This document shows, piece after piece, positions 8,175 through 15,790 of a stretch of 64,000 nucleotides of DNA. The stretch is taken from the NCBI GenBank assembly GCA_009777715.1, contig WRLH01000004.1, forward strand, positions 1 to 64,000. The letters run 5' to 3'. The translations under genes were made by a program, and so were the position numbers. The notes below the pieces were generated by a model. It saw nothing but the letters and a program-made list of their open reading frames with translations. It made no database searches and was not told the origin of the DNA. Every line of letters starts with the position of its first letter. Within the stretch, counting starts at the first letter, position 1. The stretch is from Lachnospiraceae bacterium. Lineage in GTDB: Bacteria; Bacillota; Clostridia; Lachnospirales; Lachnospiraceae.

Positions 8175-9560
8175 TCAATACCCATACCGCCTATCAAGCA
8201 GGTAATTTTCATAACGGTCATGAAACTCAACCGTTGCCCGAAAAGCTTCAAGGCAGAAATCAATCTGGAAATTTTGGTTATTGGGCGTAAGGCGGATATC
8301 CATCTCAATAATATCCATTGCCCTTGATAGGACTTTTGCTTCGCCTGTAAGCAAAATCATTAATTCCAAGTACTGATGATACAAAAGTCCCTCTTCCGTT
8401 AAGCTTAATGATTTTTTTATTAATGGGACTTTACCGCCGTCAGTTATTTTATCCGTCTCATTAATGCTGTCCGTAAAAGCCCATGAAAATAAAAGTGAGC
8501 TTGCAATTAGCTGGGTAAGTTCGGGGTGCAAAATAAGGGCAGATACCGTTGAAGCAATCGCATAAGCCTCTTTTGTTTTCTGGCTATCGGTAAAATAAAG
8601 CCTGACATTATCGGCAAGCCGCCAGCTAAATAGCCGCATTTTAATTCCTTGGAAATTCTCTTCATCAGAGCTTGCCCCGGCAATTAAATATTCAATTTGG
8701 TAATCTAAAAGCGAATCCTCTTTCTCATTTTTGTGATAACTCATTTTTTCAAATAAGTACGCCCTAAATAGAAATGCCGAGTTAAATTCTGTCATAAAAT
8801 TTGCTTTCGGGCTATTTTCGCTAGATTTGCTTTCCTTATTACGATGTGAATAATAATTGCTTAAGTTAACATTACCGCCTTTAATATCTTCCTTAACCAG
8901 GTTATCAAGCTGCCAGCTTACATTACTAAAAACGTCTGAAGCCGGATTATCAATAGTAATATTGATGTCCCCAACATCTGCTTCCGGATTTACTGAAAGT
9001 GCCTGTTGCCTTGCTTCATTTGTCAAAAACGCAAGAATCGAGCTGATTTTGTTCATTACGTTCTGCCATGAAACCATTTCATTAAGCTTGTCAAGCGAAT
9101 CGGCCTCTGTTAATAATGCGCTTAAATCATTTACTGTTTCTGCCCGCAAATTTTCACTGATATAAGCACTGGCTTGGTTTTTAAGGACTTTTCCCTCATA
9201 ATGATGGGGCTTAAGCGTTTCCGTAATCTCCAATCCTTTAAGGGCCAAGCCGTTCCAAGATGAAACGTTATTTTTCCCTTTTAATAAGTTTTGATTGATG
9301 TAACCAGCTAAATGGCTTTCCAGCTTGTTAATCCCGCCGCTATTTGTGCCATAAGATAAATCAATAAATAAAAGATCGTATTGATTAAGCAGCTCACGGT
9401 GATATTCGCCAAGTACTGCATTCATTCCAATGTCAGTAACAAGCTCCAGCTTCATTTTGCTGTAATTTACAAACGCCCCCCGGATTAGGACAAAGAACAA
9501 GCTTAGCAATACTGTTAAGGATAACGAGAGAAAAATCGTCAAGTAACCGTTAAGTTTCAT
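8175..9560 (-). CDS. DUF5702 protein, TadG-like pilus component
   Basis: A 461-residue protein with one N-terminal membrane helix (MKLNGYLTIFLSLSLTVLLS, to about residue 28) followed by a long extracytoplasmic region rich in helices. The N-terminal pattern and the LLNQYDLLFIDLSYG segment near residue 58 match DUF5702 proteins found in clostridial Tad loci, which take the place of TadG/TadF pseudopilins. The start overlaps the flp stop (ATGA at 9557-9560), so translation is probably coupled. Its role in pilus biogenesis is inferred from position and membrane topology. Confidence 0.75.
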   Translation of the reverse strand: MKLNGYLTIFLSLSLTVLLSLFFVLIRGAFVNYSKMKLELVTDIGMNAVLGEYHRELLNQYDLLFIDLSYGTNSGGINKLESHLAGYINQNLLKGKNNVSSWNGLALKGLEITETLKPHHYEGKVLKNQASAYISENLRAETVNDLSALLTEADSLDKLNEMVSWQNVMNKISSILAFLTNEARQQALSVNPEADVGDINITIDNPASDVFSNVSWQLDNLVKEDIKGGNVNLSNYYSHRNKESKSSENSPKANFMTEFNSAFLFRAYLFEKMSYHKNEKEDSLLDYQIEYLIAGASSDEENFQGIKMRLFSWRLADNVRLYFTDSQKTKEAYAIASTVSALILHPELTQLIASSLLFSWAFTDSINETDKITDGGKVPLIKKSLSLTEEGLLYHQYLELMILLTGEAKVLSRAMDIIEMDIRLTPNNQNFQIDFCLEAFRATVEFHDRYENYLLDRRYGY

Positions 9561-9730
9561 GATAATACTGTCCCGCTGTCTGTTGAAATGGCGTCAAAGA
9601 TTTTTGCAATCAAATCCATCAGCTGGTCTTTAAAGATGACCACTAAGCCAATCAGTACTACTAGGATAAGGATTATTTCAATCGTCCCAAGTCCTTTATT
9701 ATTAAGTTTAAAATTGTTTAAATTTTTCAT
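9557..9730 (-). CDS. flp: Flp-family type IVb major pilin
   Basis: A 57-residue pilin precursor. The basic leader MKNLNNFKLNNKGLG is followed by TIEIILILVVLIGLVVIF: cleavage after a glycine before the hydrophobic helix, with Glu near +5 (G/TIEI), is the class III prepilin signature. A short amphipathic tail follows (DQLMDLIAKIFDAIS). The start at 9730 is supported by GGAGA 6 bases upstream; two upstream ATGs lack sites. It would be processed by the CpaA-like peptidase and polymerised by TadA/B/C into an adhesive pilus. Confidence 0.92.
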   Translation of the reverse strand: MKNLNNFKLNNKGLGTIEIILILVVLIGLVVIFKDQLMDLIAKIFDAISTDSGTVLS

Positions 9731-9753
9731 ATTAATCTCCATTCTATAATTTT

Positions 9754-11193
9754 TCAAAACATCATAAATGCCGGAACCATAATCATAATCATTACAACCA
9801 GCAACATCATCATCATGGGAAGCAATAATTTGGTTCCCATTTCTTCACCAATTACGCGAGCCGCCTTTCTTCGGTCCAAAAGGACAAGCTCCGTTTCTTC
9901 ACGTAAGACCGCCAAGAGATTTTTGTTGCCCTTTTCTAAGTGGTTACACAATATCCCTGTCAAGCGGCGATACCTTGCTATCCCCAATCTTTTGCCAAAA
10001 CGTTCATATACCTCCCTTTCCGGAATGCCGTTATCAAGTTCCCTGACCGAATAAAGCATTTCCTGATGTAAATATTTTGCCTTAACATTACTGCTTGACT
10101 CCCCTGCCACCCGTTTAAATGCTCCCCTAAGCGTTAGTCCTGCCCCGATATAAAGGGCCAGTTTCCTGACCAGATCCGGATAGCTGCGCTCAATTTGCTG
10201 ATTACGCAAGCTGACTTTTTTTTGCAGCTCATGGTCCCTAACAGCAAAAAATAAAAAAGCAACCACCAGAATCATCAGCCAAAGATATAAGCTATCCTTG
10301 GCTTTTATTTCTTGATAGCTTACGGCTGTGCCCCTTACTGCTTCCGGCAGACGCAAGTAATCAGAGTTTGCGTTTTTTTGCTGGCTATTTCTTATCGCTT
10401 CCATTATTGGTTCTTCAAAGCTATCATCTTCTGCTACCAAATAAGGGAGCAAATTGACAAAAATATCCTCGCTGAATTGATATTCTGCCCATTGGTCTTG
10501 GTAAGTTAAAGTTGCCGTCAGCTTCACAATTTCACCGCTTCCTGATAAAACCTTGAGATTGTTAGTCACTCCGTCATGCCTAACGAGCGACGGCTTATCA
10601 CTAACCCACTTAATTGTAAAAGGATAGCCATTAAGCCTTTTCATTAAGTTAAGGTTGTCTGTTACTTGGTTTAAGCTTTCGTTTTTACCTAATATCAATG
10701 TCAAGAGCTTCTCAAAAACCTCATTTGCCAGTATTTCAGCTTCTTCCGCATTAAGGCTGATTGGCGAAACTTCGATTGTGATCTGATGAGGCTTGCTTTC
10801 GGAATCCTGCGGAGTGACTGATAAATCAAGGAAGTAGCTTCCATCTTTCCAATTATTCTTTGGAAGCAAAAGACCATTTACCAAGCTGGTGGAAATTGAT
10901 AAGCTTAAAATTAACGCCAATAAATTGCCAACTAAGCAGAGTGCCAAAGTAATGCGGATTTTTTCGATATAATACATTGCCGTTAATAGTTCCTTACTTT
11001 TACCGGGATTAAGGCTGGTGATATTTTTTTCAATTTTCCTGTGCATGATGGTTTTTGCAAAAAGGTTTTTAAAGATTTTCCGGTAGAGAAATTGGGCGCT
11101 TTTTAAGAGAAATTTCTTTTCTGTTGCTTCATTCCTTGCTAAAAAACCAGTCAGTAATTGACCCAATAAACAGATGACAAAAATGATTTCCAT
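9754..11193 (-). CDS. tadC: TadC-like inner-membrane platform protein with extracytoplasmic insert
   Basis: A 479-residue T2SF-family protein. Residues 1-100 hold a membrane helix and a cytoplasmic segment. Residues about 105-300 form an unusually large extracytoplasmic domain (ITIEVSPISLNAEEAEILAN... to LLPYLVAED) between helices. Residues 330-479 form the conserved T2SF cytoplasmic domain (AGLTLRGAFKRVAGESS, RELDNGIPEREVYERFG) and the closing Met-rich helix. TadB and TadC together form the platform that TadA drives. The insert appears in related clostridial proteins but not in the short proteobacterial TadC. The gene is 13 bases downstream of tadB. Confidence 0.85.
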   Translation of the reverse strand: MEIIFVICLLGQLLTGFLARNEATEKKFLLKSAQFLYRKIFKNLFAKTIMHRKIEKNITSLNPGKSKELLTAMYYIEKIRITLALCLVGNLLALILSLSISTSLVNGLLLPKNNWKDGSYFLDLSVTPQDSESKPHQITIEVSPISLNAEEAEILANEVFEKLLTLILGKNESLNQVTDNLNLMKRLNGYPFTIKWVSDKPSLVRHDGVTNNLKVLSGSGEIVKLTATLTYQDQWAEYQFSEDIFVNLLPYLVAEDDSFEEPIMEAIRNSQQKNANSDYLRLPEAVRGTAVSYQEIKAKDSLYLWLMILVVAFLFFAVRDHELQKKVSLRNQQIERSYPDLVRKLALYIGAGLTLRGAFKRVAGESSSNVKAKYLHQEMLYSVRELDNGIPEREVYERFGKRLGIARYRRLTGILCNHLEKGNKNLLAVLREETELVLLDRRKAARVIGEEMGTKLLLPMMMMLLVVMIMIMVPAFMMF

Positions 11194-11206
11194 TGCTCCT
11201 CCTTTT

Positions 11207-11941
11207 CTAGACTTCGATTCTTAACATTTTCTGCGCCATATAATAGGCGCAGAGATAAAGAGCTAAACAAGCCGTCATTGTCACGATTCCGATCAGATTA
11301 TGATATAGCGGTGAAAAAAATCCCGGCGAAGTAATGTCAAGATAGATTAAAATAATGAATGGAACGATGTTCATAATTTTTTGCTCCCCACGGCGGGCGC
11401 TTAGGATAACACTTATTTCCTTTTCGGTTTCAATTTTATCACCAATCATTGCCGCAAATTGACTTATTGAGTCAATCATTCCCCCGCCGCTATTTTTTGC
11501 GACAGAAAAAACCTCCGCAAATTCCATTATTTCACTTATGCCGCTGATTTCACCCGCTTCCCTTAACCTCTCATTAAGGACGATATTATTTTCGATTCCT
11601 CTTTTAATAAAAGTAACCATCTTAACCTCCGGTGCTTCTTTTTGCTTAAGGCGCAAAGTTTCTTTTCCCATTTCAAGAAAGGCATTTTCAACAGAATAGC
11701 CGGCCCGCAAATTTCCGGCAACTATCTCAATCATTTCTTTAAAACTCTGGGTCAGTTCTTTTTGCTTTTTTAGCCTTAGGTTTTCTTTTGCCATTTTCTG
11801 ATAGATGAATAATAAAGGGGATAATAAAGGCACGGCCCATAATGAGCGGTAGAAGAAATATGCAAGCAAAAGAATAATTGCCAAACCATAAAGCAAGATC
11901 ATAAGTCTTTCTTTGACGGTAAAATCATAAAAACTTTTCAT
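11207..11941 (-). CDS. tadB: TadB-like inner-membrane platform protein
   Basis: A 244-residue T2SF-family protein. Two N-terminal helices (about residues 12-45) precede the cytoplasmic domain with the typical AGNLRAGYSVENAF and FAEVFSVAKNSGGGM segments, and two C-terminal helices follow. It lacks the long N-terminal region of proteobacterial TadB, as is usual in Firmicutes. The start overlaps the stop of tadA (11938-11941), which implies translational coupling. It would form the membrane platform with TadC for Flp pilus extension. Confidence 0.9.
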   Translation of the reverse strand: MKSFYDFTVKERLMILLYGLAIILLLAYFFYRSLWAVPLLSPLLFIYQKMAKENLRLKKQKELTQSFKEMIEIVAGNLRAGYSVENAFLEMGKETLRLKQKEAPEVKMVTFIKRGIENNIVLNERLREAGEISGISEIMEFAEVFSVAKNSGGGMIDSISQFAAMIGDKIETEKEISVILSARRGEQKIMNIVPFIILIYLDITSPGFFSPLYHNLIGIVTMTACLALYLCAYYMAQKMLRIEV

Positions 11942-13131
11942 GAAATCTCCCTATCCCAAACCGCCCTGATCCTGCCGTTTTTATCCTCGCCCTTTTCCGC
12001 CATCTTAAAAACGGATTCTGTCATTAACTCATCATTGCTGATTCCGGTTATTCTAAGGATTTCAAGGACTTTTCTTGAGCTGTCAGCCAGCCTGCCTAGC
12101 TGGACGACTAGCTGAATCCCGGAAGCTATTTGCTTACGGATTGCCATAAGGGGAAGAGGCGTACCCATCAGGACCATTGTTTCTAAACGGCTTACCATAT
12201 CCTTTGCGCTGTTAGAATGCAGGGTACTCATCGAGCCGGGATGCCCGGTATTCATTGCTTGCAGTAAATCAATTGCTTCCGCGCCTCTGACCTCGCCAAC
12301 AACGATCCGGTCCGGACGCATTCTAAGTGCTGTTTTTATCAAATCGCGGATTGTGATCTCACGGCAGCCCTCGATATTCGAACTCCTTGTTTCAAGCTTG
12401 ACGAGATTGGGAATGTTAAGAATCTGGAGTTCCGCGCTGTCTTCAATTGTGATTAACCTTTCATCATGCGGAATAAAATTTGACAGGACATTTAAGAATG
12501 TTGTTTTGCCTGAACCAGTTCCCCCACTGATGATAATGCTTTCCCTCTGCCTTACCGCCATGTGGAGGAACTCCGCCATTTCGTTTGATAACGCTCCCAA
12601 TGAAACTAAATCTTCCATCAGAATCGGCTGTTCAGGGAAACGCCTGATTGTCACAATCGGGCCATTTAAGGCCACCGGATTCAAAACAATATTTACCCTT
12701 GCCCCATTTAAAAGGCGGGCGTCAACAATCGGCGACGCTTCATTAACGGTCCGGTTGCAGTCGGCAACAATCTGCTGGATAACATTAATCAGTTTTTCTT
12801 TTGACGCAAATCCAAACTCGCATTGCATGATCCGCCCGGCTTTTTCAATAAAAATATTGTCCGTCCCATTAATCATTATCTCGGTGATATCCGGTTTTTC
12901 CAAAAGCTCTTGCAAAATATCAAGCTTCCTGATGGCGTAAAATAATTCCTTGCGCAGTTTCTTCCGGGCTTCAAAGCTAAAGCTTAATGATTTCTTACAG
13001 CTGATAATTTCGTTATCAATTATTTCCTTGATATCTTCATCAGATAAATCGCCGCCTTTTTCAATTTCATCAAGAATCCGTTGCCTGATTATTTCTTTTG
13101 TGTCATCTAAGGTTTCATTTACACAAATCAT
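11938..13131 (-). CDS. tadA: TadA/CpaF secretion ATPase
   Basis: A 397-residue hexameric ATPase of the VirB11/CpaF group that powers Flp pilus assembly. N-terminal residues 45-130 carry the CpaF pattern EKPDITEIMINGTDNIF. Walker A is GGTGSGKTT near residue 203, the Asp box is LITIEDSAEL, Walker B lies in DRIVVGEVRGAEA, and the His box is MNTGHPGSMSTLHSNS. All key residues are present. The start overlaps the 3' end of tadZ by 17 bases, with AGGGAGAA about 10 bases upstream. It lacks the extra N-terminal domain of some CpaF proteins but is otherwise of normal length. Confidence 0.95.
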   Translation of the reverse strand: MICVNETLDDTKEIIRQRILDEIEKGGDLSDEDIKEIIDNEIISCKKSLSFSFEARKKLRKELFYAIRKLDILQELLEKPDITEIMINGTDNIFIEKAGRIMQCEFGFASKEKLINVIQQIVADCNRTVNEASPIVDARLLNGARVNIVLNPVALNGPIVTIRRFPEQPILMEDLVSLGALSNEMAEFLHMAVRQRESIIISGGTGSGKTTFLNVLSNFIPHDERLITIEDSAELQILNIPNLVKLETRSSNIEGCREITIRDLIKTALRMRPDRIVVGEVRGAEAIDLLQAMNTGHPGSMSTLHSNSAKDMVSRLETMVLMGTPLPLMAIRKQIASGIQLVVQLGRLADSSRKVLEILRITGISNDELMTESVFKMAEKGEDKNGRIRAVWDREIS

Positions 13132-14140
13132 CTAATAAGTTCTCCCTTATATACGCCGCTAATTCACCATATGTCATTTCATCATGCTTAAAAATGATGT
13201 TATTAAAAATGGGCAAGTTAAGCTTTTTGGTTTTTGCAATAACGCTTTCAAGCTTCATTTCCGCTAACAGCTGTTCATAATGCTCTATTTTGGCGGCGGC
13301 ATAAAAGTCACCTTTCGTGATGGTATAAATAAAATCACATTCATTCAAAATATGAAGCAGCCCATCCACATAATCTGATAAGTCAAGGATGATATATTCA
13401 TAATCTGCCTGTTCCCTTAATTCATTTAAAAGTTCTGTCCACCTTTTTCCGGGAATTTTCATCAAGTCGGGATAAATCGCCGCCGGAGCAATAAAATCCA
13501 AACCGTTTAAATGCTCGGTAATCGTACTCAATTTGAAAATGAATTTTTCTCTGGCACACTCGAACAGATACATCATATCGCTAATGTCAGCCCGGTAATT
13601 ACGGCCGGAAATTTGCCCGAACCCGGAAAAGCTTTCATAGTTTAGGTATAAGGTTTTGGCTTGCTTGGCGAGGATTTGCCCCATCGTCAGGGAAAAAGTC
13701 GTTTGCAGACATCTTTTGACTGGCGAATAAACGCCGATGATTTTAACGGATTTGGCGGTAAGCTTAAGTTTTCGCGGCAATGTTTCTTTTTTATCAACAT
13801 AATATGCCAGCATATCATTTAAAACATTATCAGCCGATTGGTATTTGTTAATGCAATAAAAATGATTTTCTTCACGCGAGAGGATATCGCTCTTTTCCAA
13901 GCCGCTTTCGTTTAAGATAAATACGTGGGGGATATTTAGCTCCTTAATCTTTTCGGTATAAGCTGATTCGGTGATGAGCAAGCACTCGATTCCATCAGAA
14001 TCATTAAACGATAAAAGCTTTAAAACATCAGTAAAAACATGGATGTCAAAATGAAAGTCTTTCCGCGCCTTTAACACTTCCGCCATCCGGTAAGCGTAAT
14101 CTGCGCATGAATCGCATATTGCCAGTATTCTTTTGTCCAA
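13115..14140 (-). CDS. tadZ: TadZ/CpaE-like pilus localisation protein with degenerate P-loop
   Basis: A 341-residue protein opening the Tad operon. Residues 1-110 look like an atypical receiver domain. Residues 125-330 resemble a MinD/ParA-type fold, but the deviant Walker A is lost: IIGVYSPVKRCLQTTFS has Cys, Leu and Gln where KGGxGKT should be. The segment YEYIILDLSDYVDGLL matches the Walker B strand. Position and fold fit TadZ, which marks the pole for pilus assembly; with this P-loop it probably does not hydrolyse ATP. The start is TTG at 14140, with AAAGGAG 6 bases upstream. Confidence 0.75.
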   Translation of the reverse strand: MDKRILAICDSCADYAYRMAEVLKARKDFHFDIHVFTDVLKLLSFNDSDGIECLLITESAYTEKIKELNIPHVFILNESGLEKSDILSREENHFYCINKYQSADNVLNDMLAYYVDKKETLPRKLKLTAKSVKIIGVYSPVKRCLQTTFSLTMGQILAKQAKTLYLNYESFSGFGQISGRNYRADISDMMYLFECAREKFIFKLSTITEHLNGLDFIAPAAIYPDLMKIPGKRWTELLNELREQADYEYIILDLSDYVDGLLHILNECDFIYTITKGDFYAAAKIEHYEQLLAEMKLESVIAKTKKLNLPIFNNIIFKHDEMTYGELAAYIRENLLDDLCK

Positions 14141-14301
14141 TTAATGCTCCTTTCGCGTCTTCATGAATGAGATATTCTTTTATGAATGGCCGCAGATAAT
14201 AAATAGAGATAGAAATAGAAAATAAAGTAAAAAAATAATGCTGTGCTGAAAAATTAATCGACAAGATTAGAATTTTTCGAAAACTAAGAAAAAATAATAG
14301 T

Positions 14302-14315
14302 GCAGAAGATTCTGC
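14302..14315. other. palindrome in the Tad operon leader
   Basis: GCAGAA-GA-TTCTGC is an inverted repeat (6-base arms) about 17 bases downstream of the predicted transcription start. It could be a repressor site or a small RNA hairpin. Confidence 0.35.
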
Positions 14316-14338
14316 TAATGAATTTTAAGCTTATGTGC

Positions 14339-14367
14339 ATTATACCGGGTTAAAAGTAATTTGTCCA
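14339..14367 (-). promoter_or_regulatory. sigma-A promoter of the Tad pilus operon
   Basis: On the minus strand TGGACA (14367-14362), 17 bases and TATAAT (14344-14339) make a near-consensus promoter. It lies between the bofA stop and tadZ and implies a leader of about 190 bases before the TTG start. No recognisable riboswitch was seen in that leader. Confidence 0.8.
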
Positions 14368-14403
14368 TTGGCAATTTTACCAAAAATACGATTTGTGCAA
14401 ACC

Positions 14404-14676
14404 TTACAAGAAATTGTAGAAATTTATCCCATAAAGCAGGATAAGCCCCGGAAATCCAAGGATTCCGCACGTCAATAGGCTAGCAAACCCCAAGCCAATT
14501 ACGGCATCTATTTCCCTATTTAAAAGGAAAAAATTGATGAGGTAAATTGCCAATGCCCCGCTGGCCATCCGCAAAACGAAGTTTATTATCCATTCCATTT
14601 TTGCTCTTAATGCACCAAGAAGAAGAACTAGGACACAAGCTCCGATTAATATCCAAATGCTGGTTGTAAATTCCAT
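14404..14676 (-). CDS. bofA: BofA-family protein (pro-sigma-K processing regulator)
   Basis: A 90-residue membrane protein with three hydrophobic stretches and the BofA C-terminal signature GILGFPGLILLYGINF (residues about 70-87). In Bacillus, BofA inhibits the SpoIVFB protease that activates sigma-K in the mother cell during sporulation. In Clostridia it is usually kept next to yaaL and recR, as the divergent yaaL gene here supports. The start ATG at 14676 has GGAGAGG 8 bases upstream. Its presence suggests a sporulating ancestry but does not prove the organism sporulates. Confidence 0.85.
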   Translation of the reverse strand: MEFTTSIWILIGACVLVLLLGALRAKMEWIINFVLRMASGALAIYLINFFLLNREIDAVIGLGFASLLTCGILGFPGLILLYGINFYNFL

Positions 14677-14821
14677 CCGCTTATCCTCTCCAATATTTTA
14701 TACTCATATATATGCTTGTCTCTTGCGTAAAATTACATGAATATTTGTAATTATTCGTGCCTATAATTACTATGTGAGATGTGTTGGCAGTTTTTACCAA
14801 ATGCCGAAAGGGTTGTGGAAT

Positions 14822-15166
14822 ATGAAGTTCTTTTTTAGCCAAGGCAATAATCGCTTTGCAATGAGAAAGACTAAAGAAAAGCCAGCTATTAATAATGAAG
14901 AATTATATCGGAATGCACTTTTAGATGATTTGCGGAAAACAAAGGAGGCTTTAGAGGTTGCTTATATTGGTTTTGATAATGTCATTGAGCCGGACTTAAT
15001 CGACTGCTATATTTATGAGCTTAATTCCGTCATTGTCAGGTATAATTATTTGCTGGAGCAGGTCGGAAAACTGGCAAATAAAGATGGCAAAGCCCGCGCC
15101 GTGCCAATTATTGCGGAAGATAAGCCGCTTTACTGCGACTTAACCGGACATCTTGCCCCAATGTAA
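14822..15166 (+). CDS. yaaL: YaaL-like DUF2508 protein
   Basis: A 114-residue cytoplasmic protein. The DUF2508 core is LLDDLRKTKEALEVAYIGFDN followed by PDLIDCYIYELNSVIVRYNYLLEQV, two helices typical of the YaaL family. The start is placed at ATG 14822, with AAAGGG 9 bases upstream; upstream ATGs have no binding site. The gene is divergent from bofA, and both ends of the 145-base gap have AT-rich -10-like sequences (TATAAT on the plus strand near 14760). Function is unknown; synteny with bofA is well conserved in Firmicutes. Confidence 0.8.
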   Translation: MKFFFSQGNNRFAMRKTKEKPAINNEELYRNALLDDLRKTKEALEVAYIGFDNVIEPDLIDCYIYELNSVIVRYNYLLEQVGKLANKDGKARAVPIIAEDKPLYCDLTGHLAPM

Positions 15167-15200
15167 AGGCACGTCATTACGGCTCCGAGCCCCGATGTAA

Positions 15201-15266
15201 GCCTCGTCATTGCGGCCTCCGAGCCTCGTCATTGCGGCCTCCGAGCCTCGTCATTGCGGCCTCCGA
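15201..15266. repeat. three tandem 22-base repeats
   Basis: The unit GCCTCGTCATTGCGGCCTCC plus GA is repeated exactly three times (15201-15222, 15223-15244, 15245-15266), with a degenerate relative just before (15171-15190). It fills the gap between convergent yaaL and fliS. The GC content is higher than in the neighbours. The core GTCATTGCGG resembles the hairpin at 50721-50741. Confidence 0.9.
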
Positions 15267-15289
15267 GCCGCAATCAAGCCGCAATCGCC

Positions 15290-15763
15290 TTACACCCTAA
15301 AGCCCCGGTTAGAGCTATGGGACAAGCTGTCAACAACATTATTGCGGTCGTAAGTAAGGCCCGAATAAACGATCTGCGCATTTTGCATGACGGGAAGCGA
15401 ATCATCTTTCTGGCTTATTTCGCGGTAAGCATTAAGCAATTCCCTAATGATTTTGGCAGAGTTCTCAATATGTTCAAAGCTCATCCGTACCTCTGCCCGC
15501 GCCAGTTCTTTGCAGACGAACATATAAAGCTCTAAGATCCGGATGGCAAGCTTATATTCAAAATTGAGGGAAGCCATCAATTCATTAATGCAGCCGCGGG
15601 TCCGGCTGATGGCCTGGCGGAAATCTTTGCGGTTATTGGCCTTAAAAGCTTCTTCGGCTTCAGCCATATAAGTCAAAGCCATTTCGTAAAGAATGACAAT
15701 TAACTGGGTTTTATTTGCTTGGGTTATTTTTAAAGTAAACTCTTGTTTCTTTTCGCTTGTCAT
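15290..15763 (-). CDS. fliS: flagellar chaperone FliS-like protein
   Basis: A 157-residue helical protein. FliS features are the N-terminal helix ITQANKTQLIVILYEMAL, then Asn-Glu-Leu in the RTRGCINELMASLNFEY helix, and the IRILELYMFVCKELARAEV helix. FliS binds the C-terminal D0 helix of flagellin to prevent premature polymerisation in the cytoplasm. It lies 27 bases downstream of flagellin in the same orientation. The start is ATG 15763 (AGGGAAAGC upstream) rather than the TTG seven codons earlier. The C-terminal 40 residues extend past the usual FliS core and look disordered. Confidence 0.8.
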   Translation of the reverse strand: MTSEKKQEFTLKITQANKTQLIVILYEMALTYMAEAEEAFKANNRKDFRQAISRTRGCINELMASLNFEYKLAIRILELYMFVCKELARAEVRMSFEHIENSAKIIRELLNAYREISQKDDSLPVMQNAQIVYSGLTYDRNNVVDSLSHSSNRGFRV

Positions 15764-15790
15764 GCTTTCCCTTTCTAAAATCAATCGGCT

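Noticed and set aside
12353..12940. 195-residue open frame on the plus strand opposite tadA
   Set aside because: It is antisense to conserved TadA motifs (Walker A, His box), has no binding site, and its sequence looks like a reverse-frame shadow.
14046..14264. 72-residue minus-strand frame at the start of tadZ
   Set aside because: It spans the tadZ start region in another frame and lacks conserved features; the TTG start with strong RBS explains the region.
14141..14332. Cyclic-di-GMP or other riboswitch in the Tad leader
   Set aside because: No conserved riboswitch core was recognised; only one small palindrome is present.
15201..15266. Possible CRISPR array
   Set aside because: The 22-base copies are directly adjacent with no spacers, and no cas genes are in the window.
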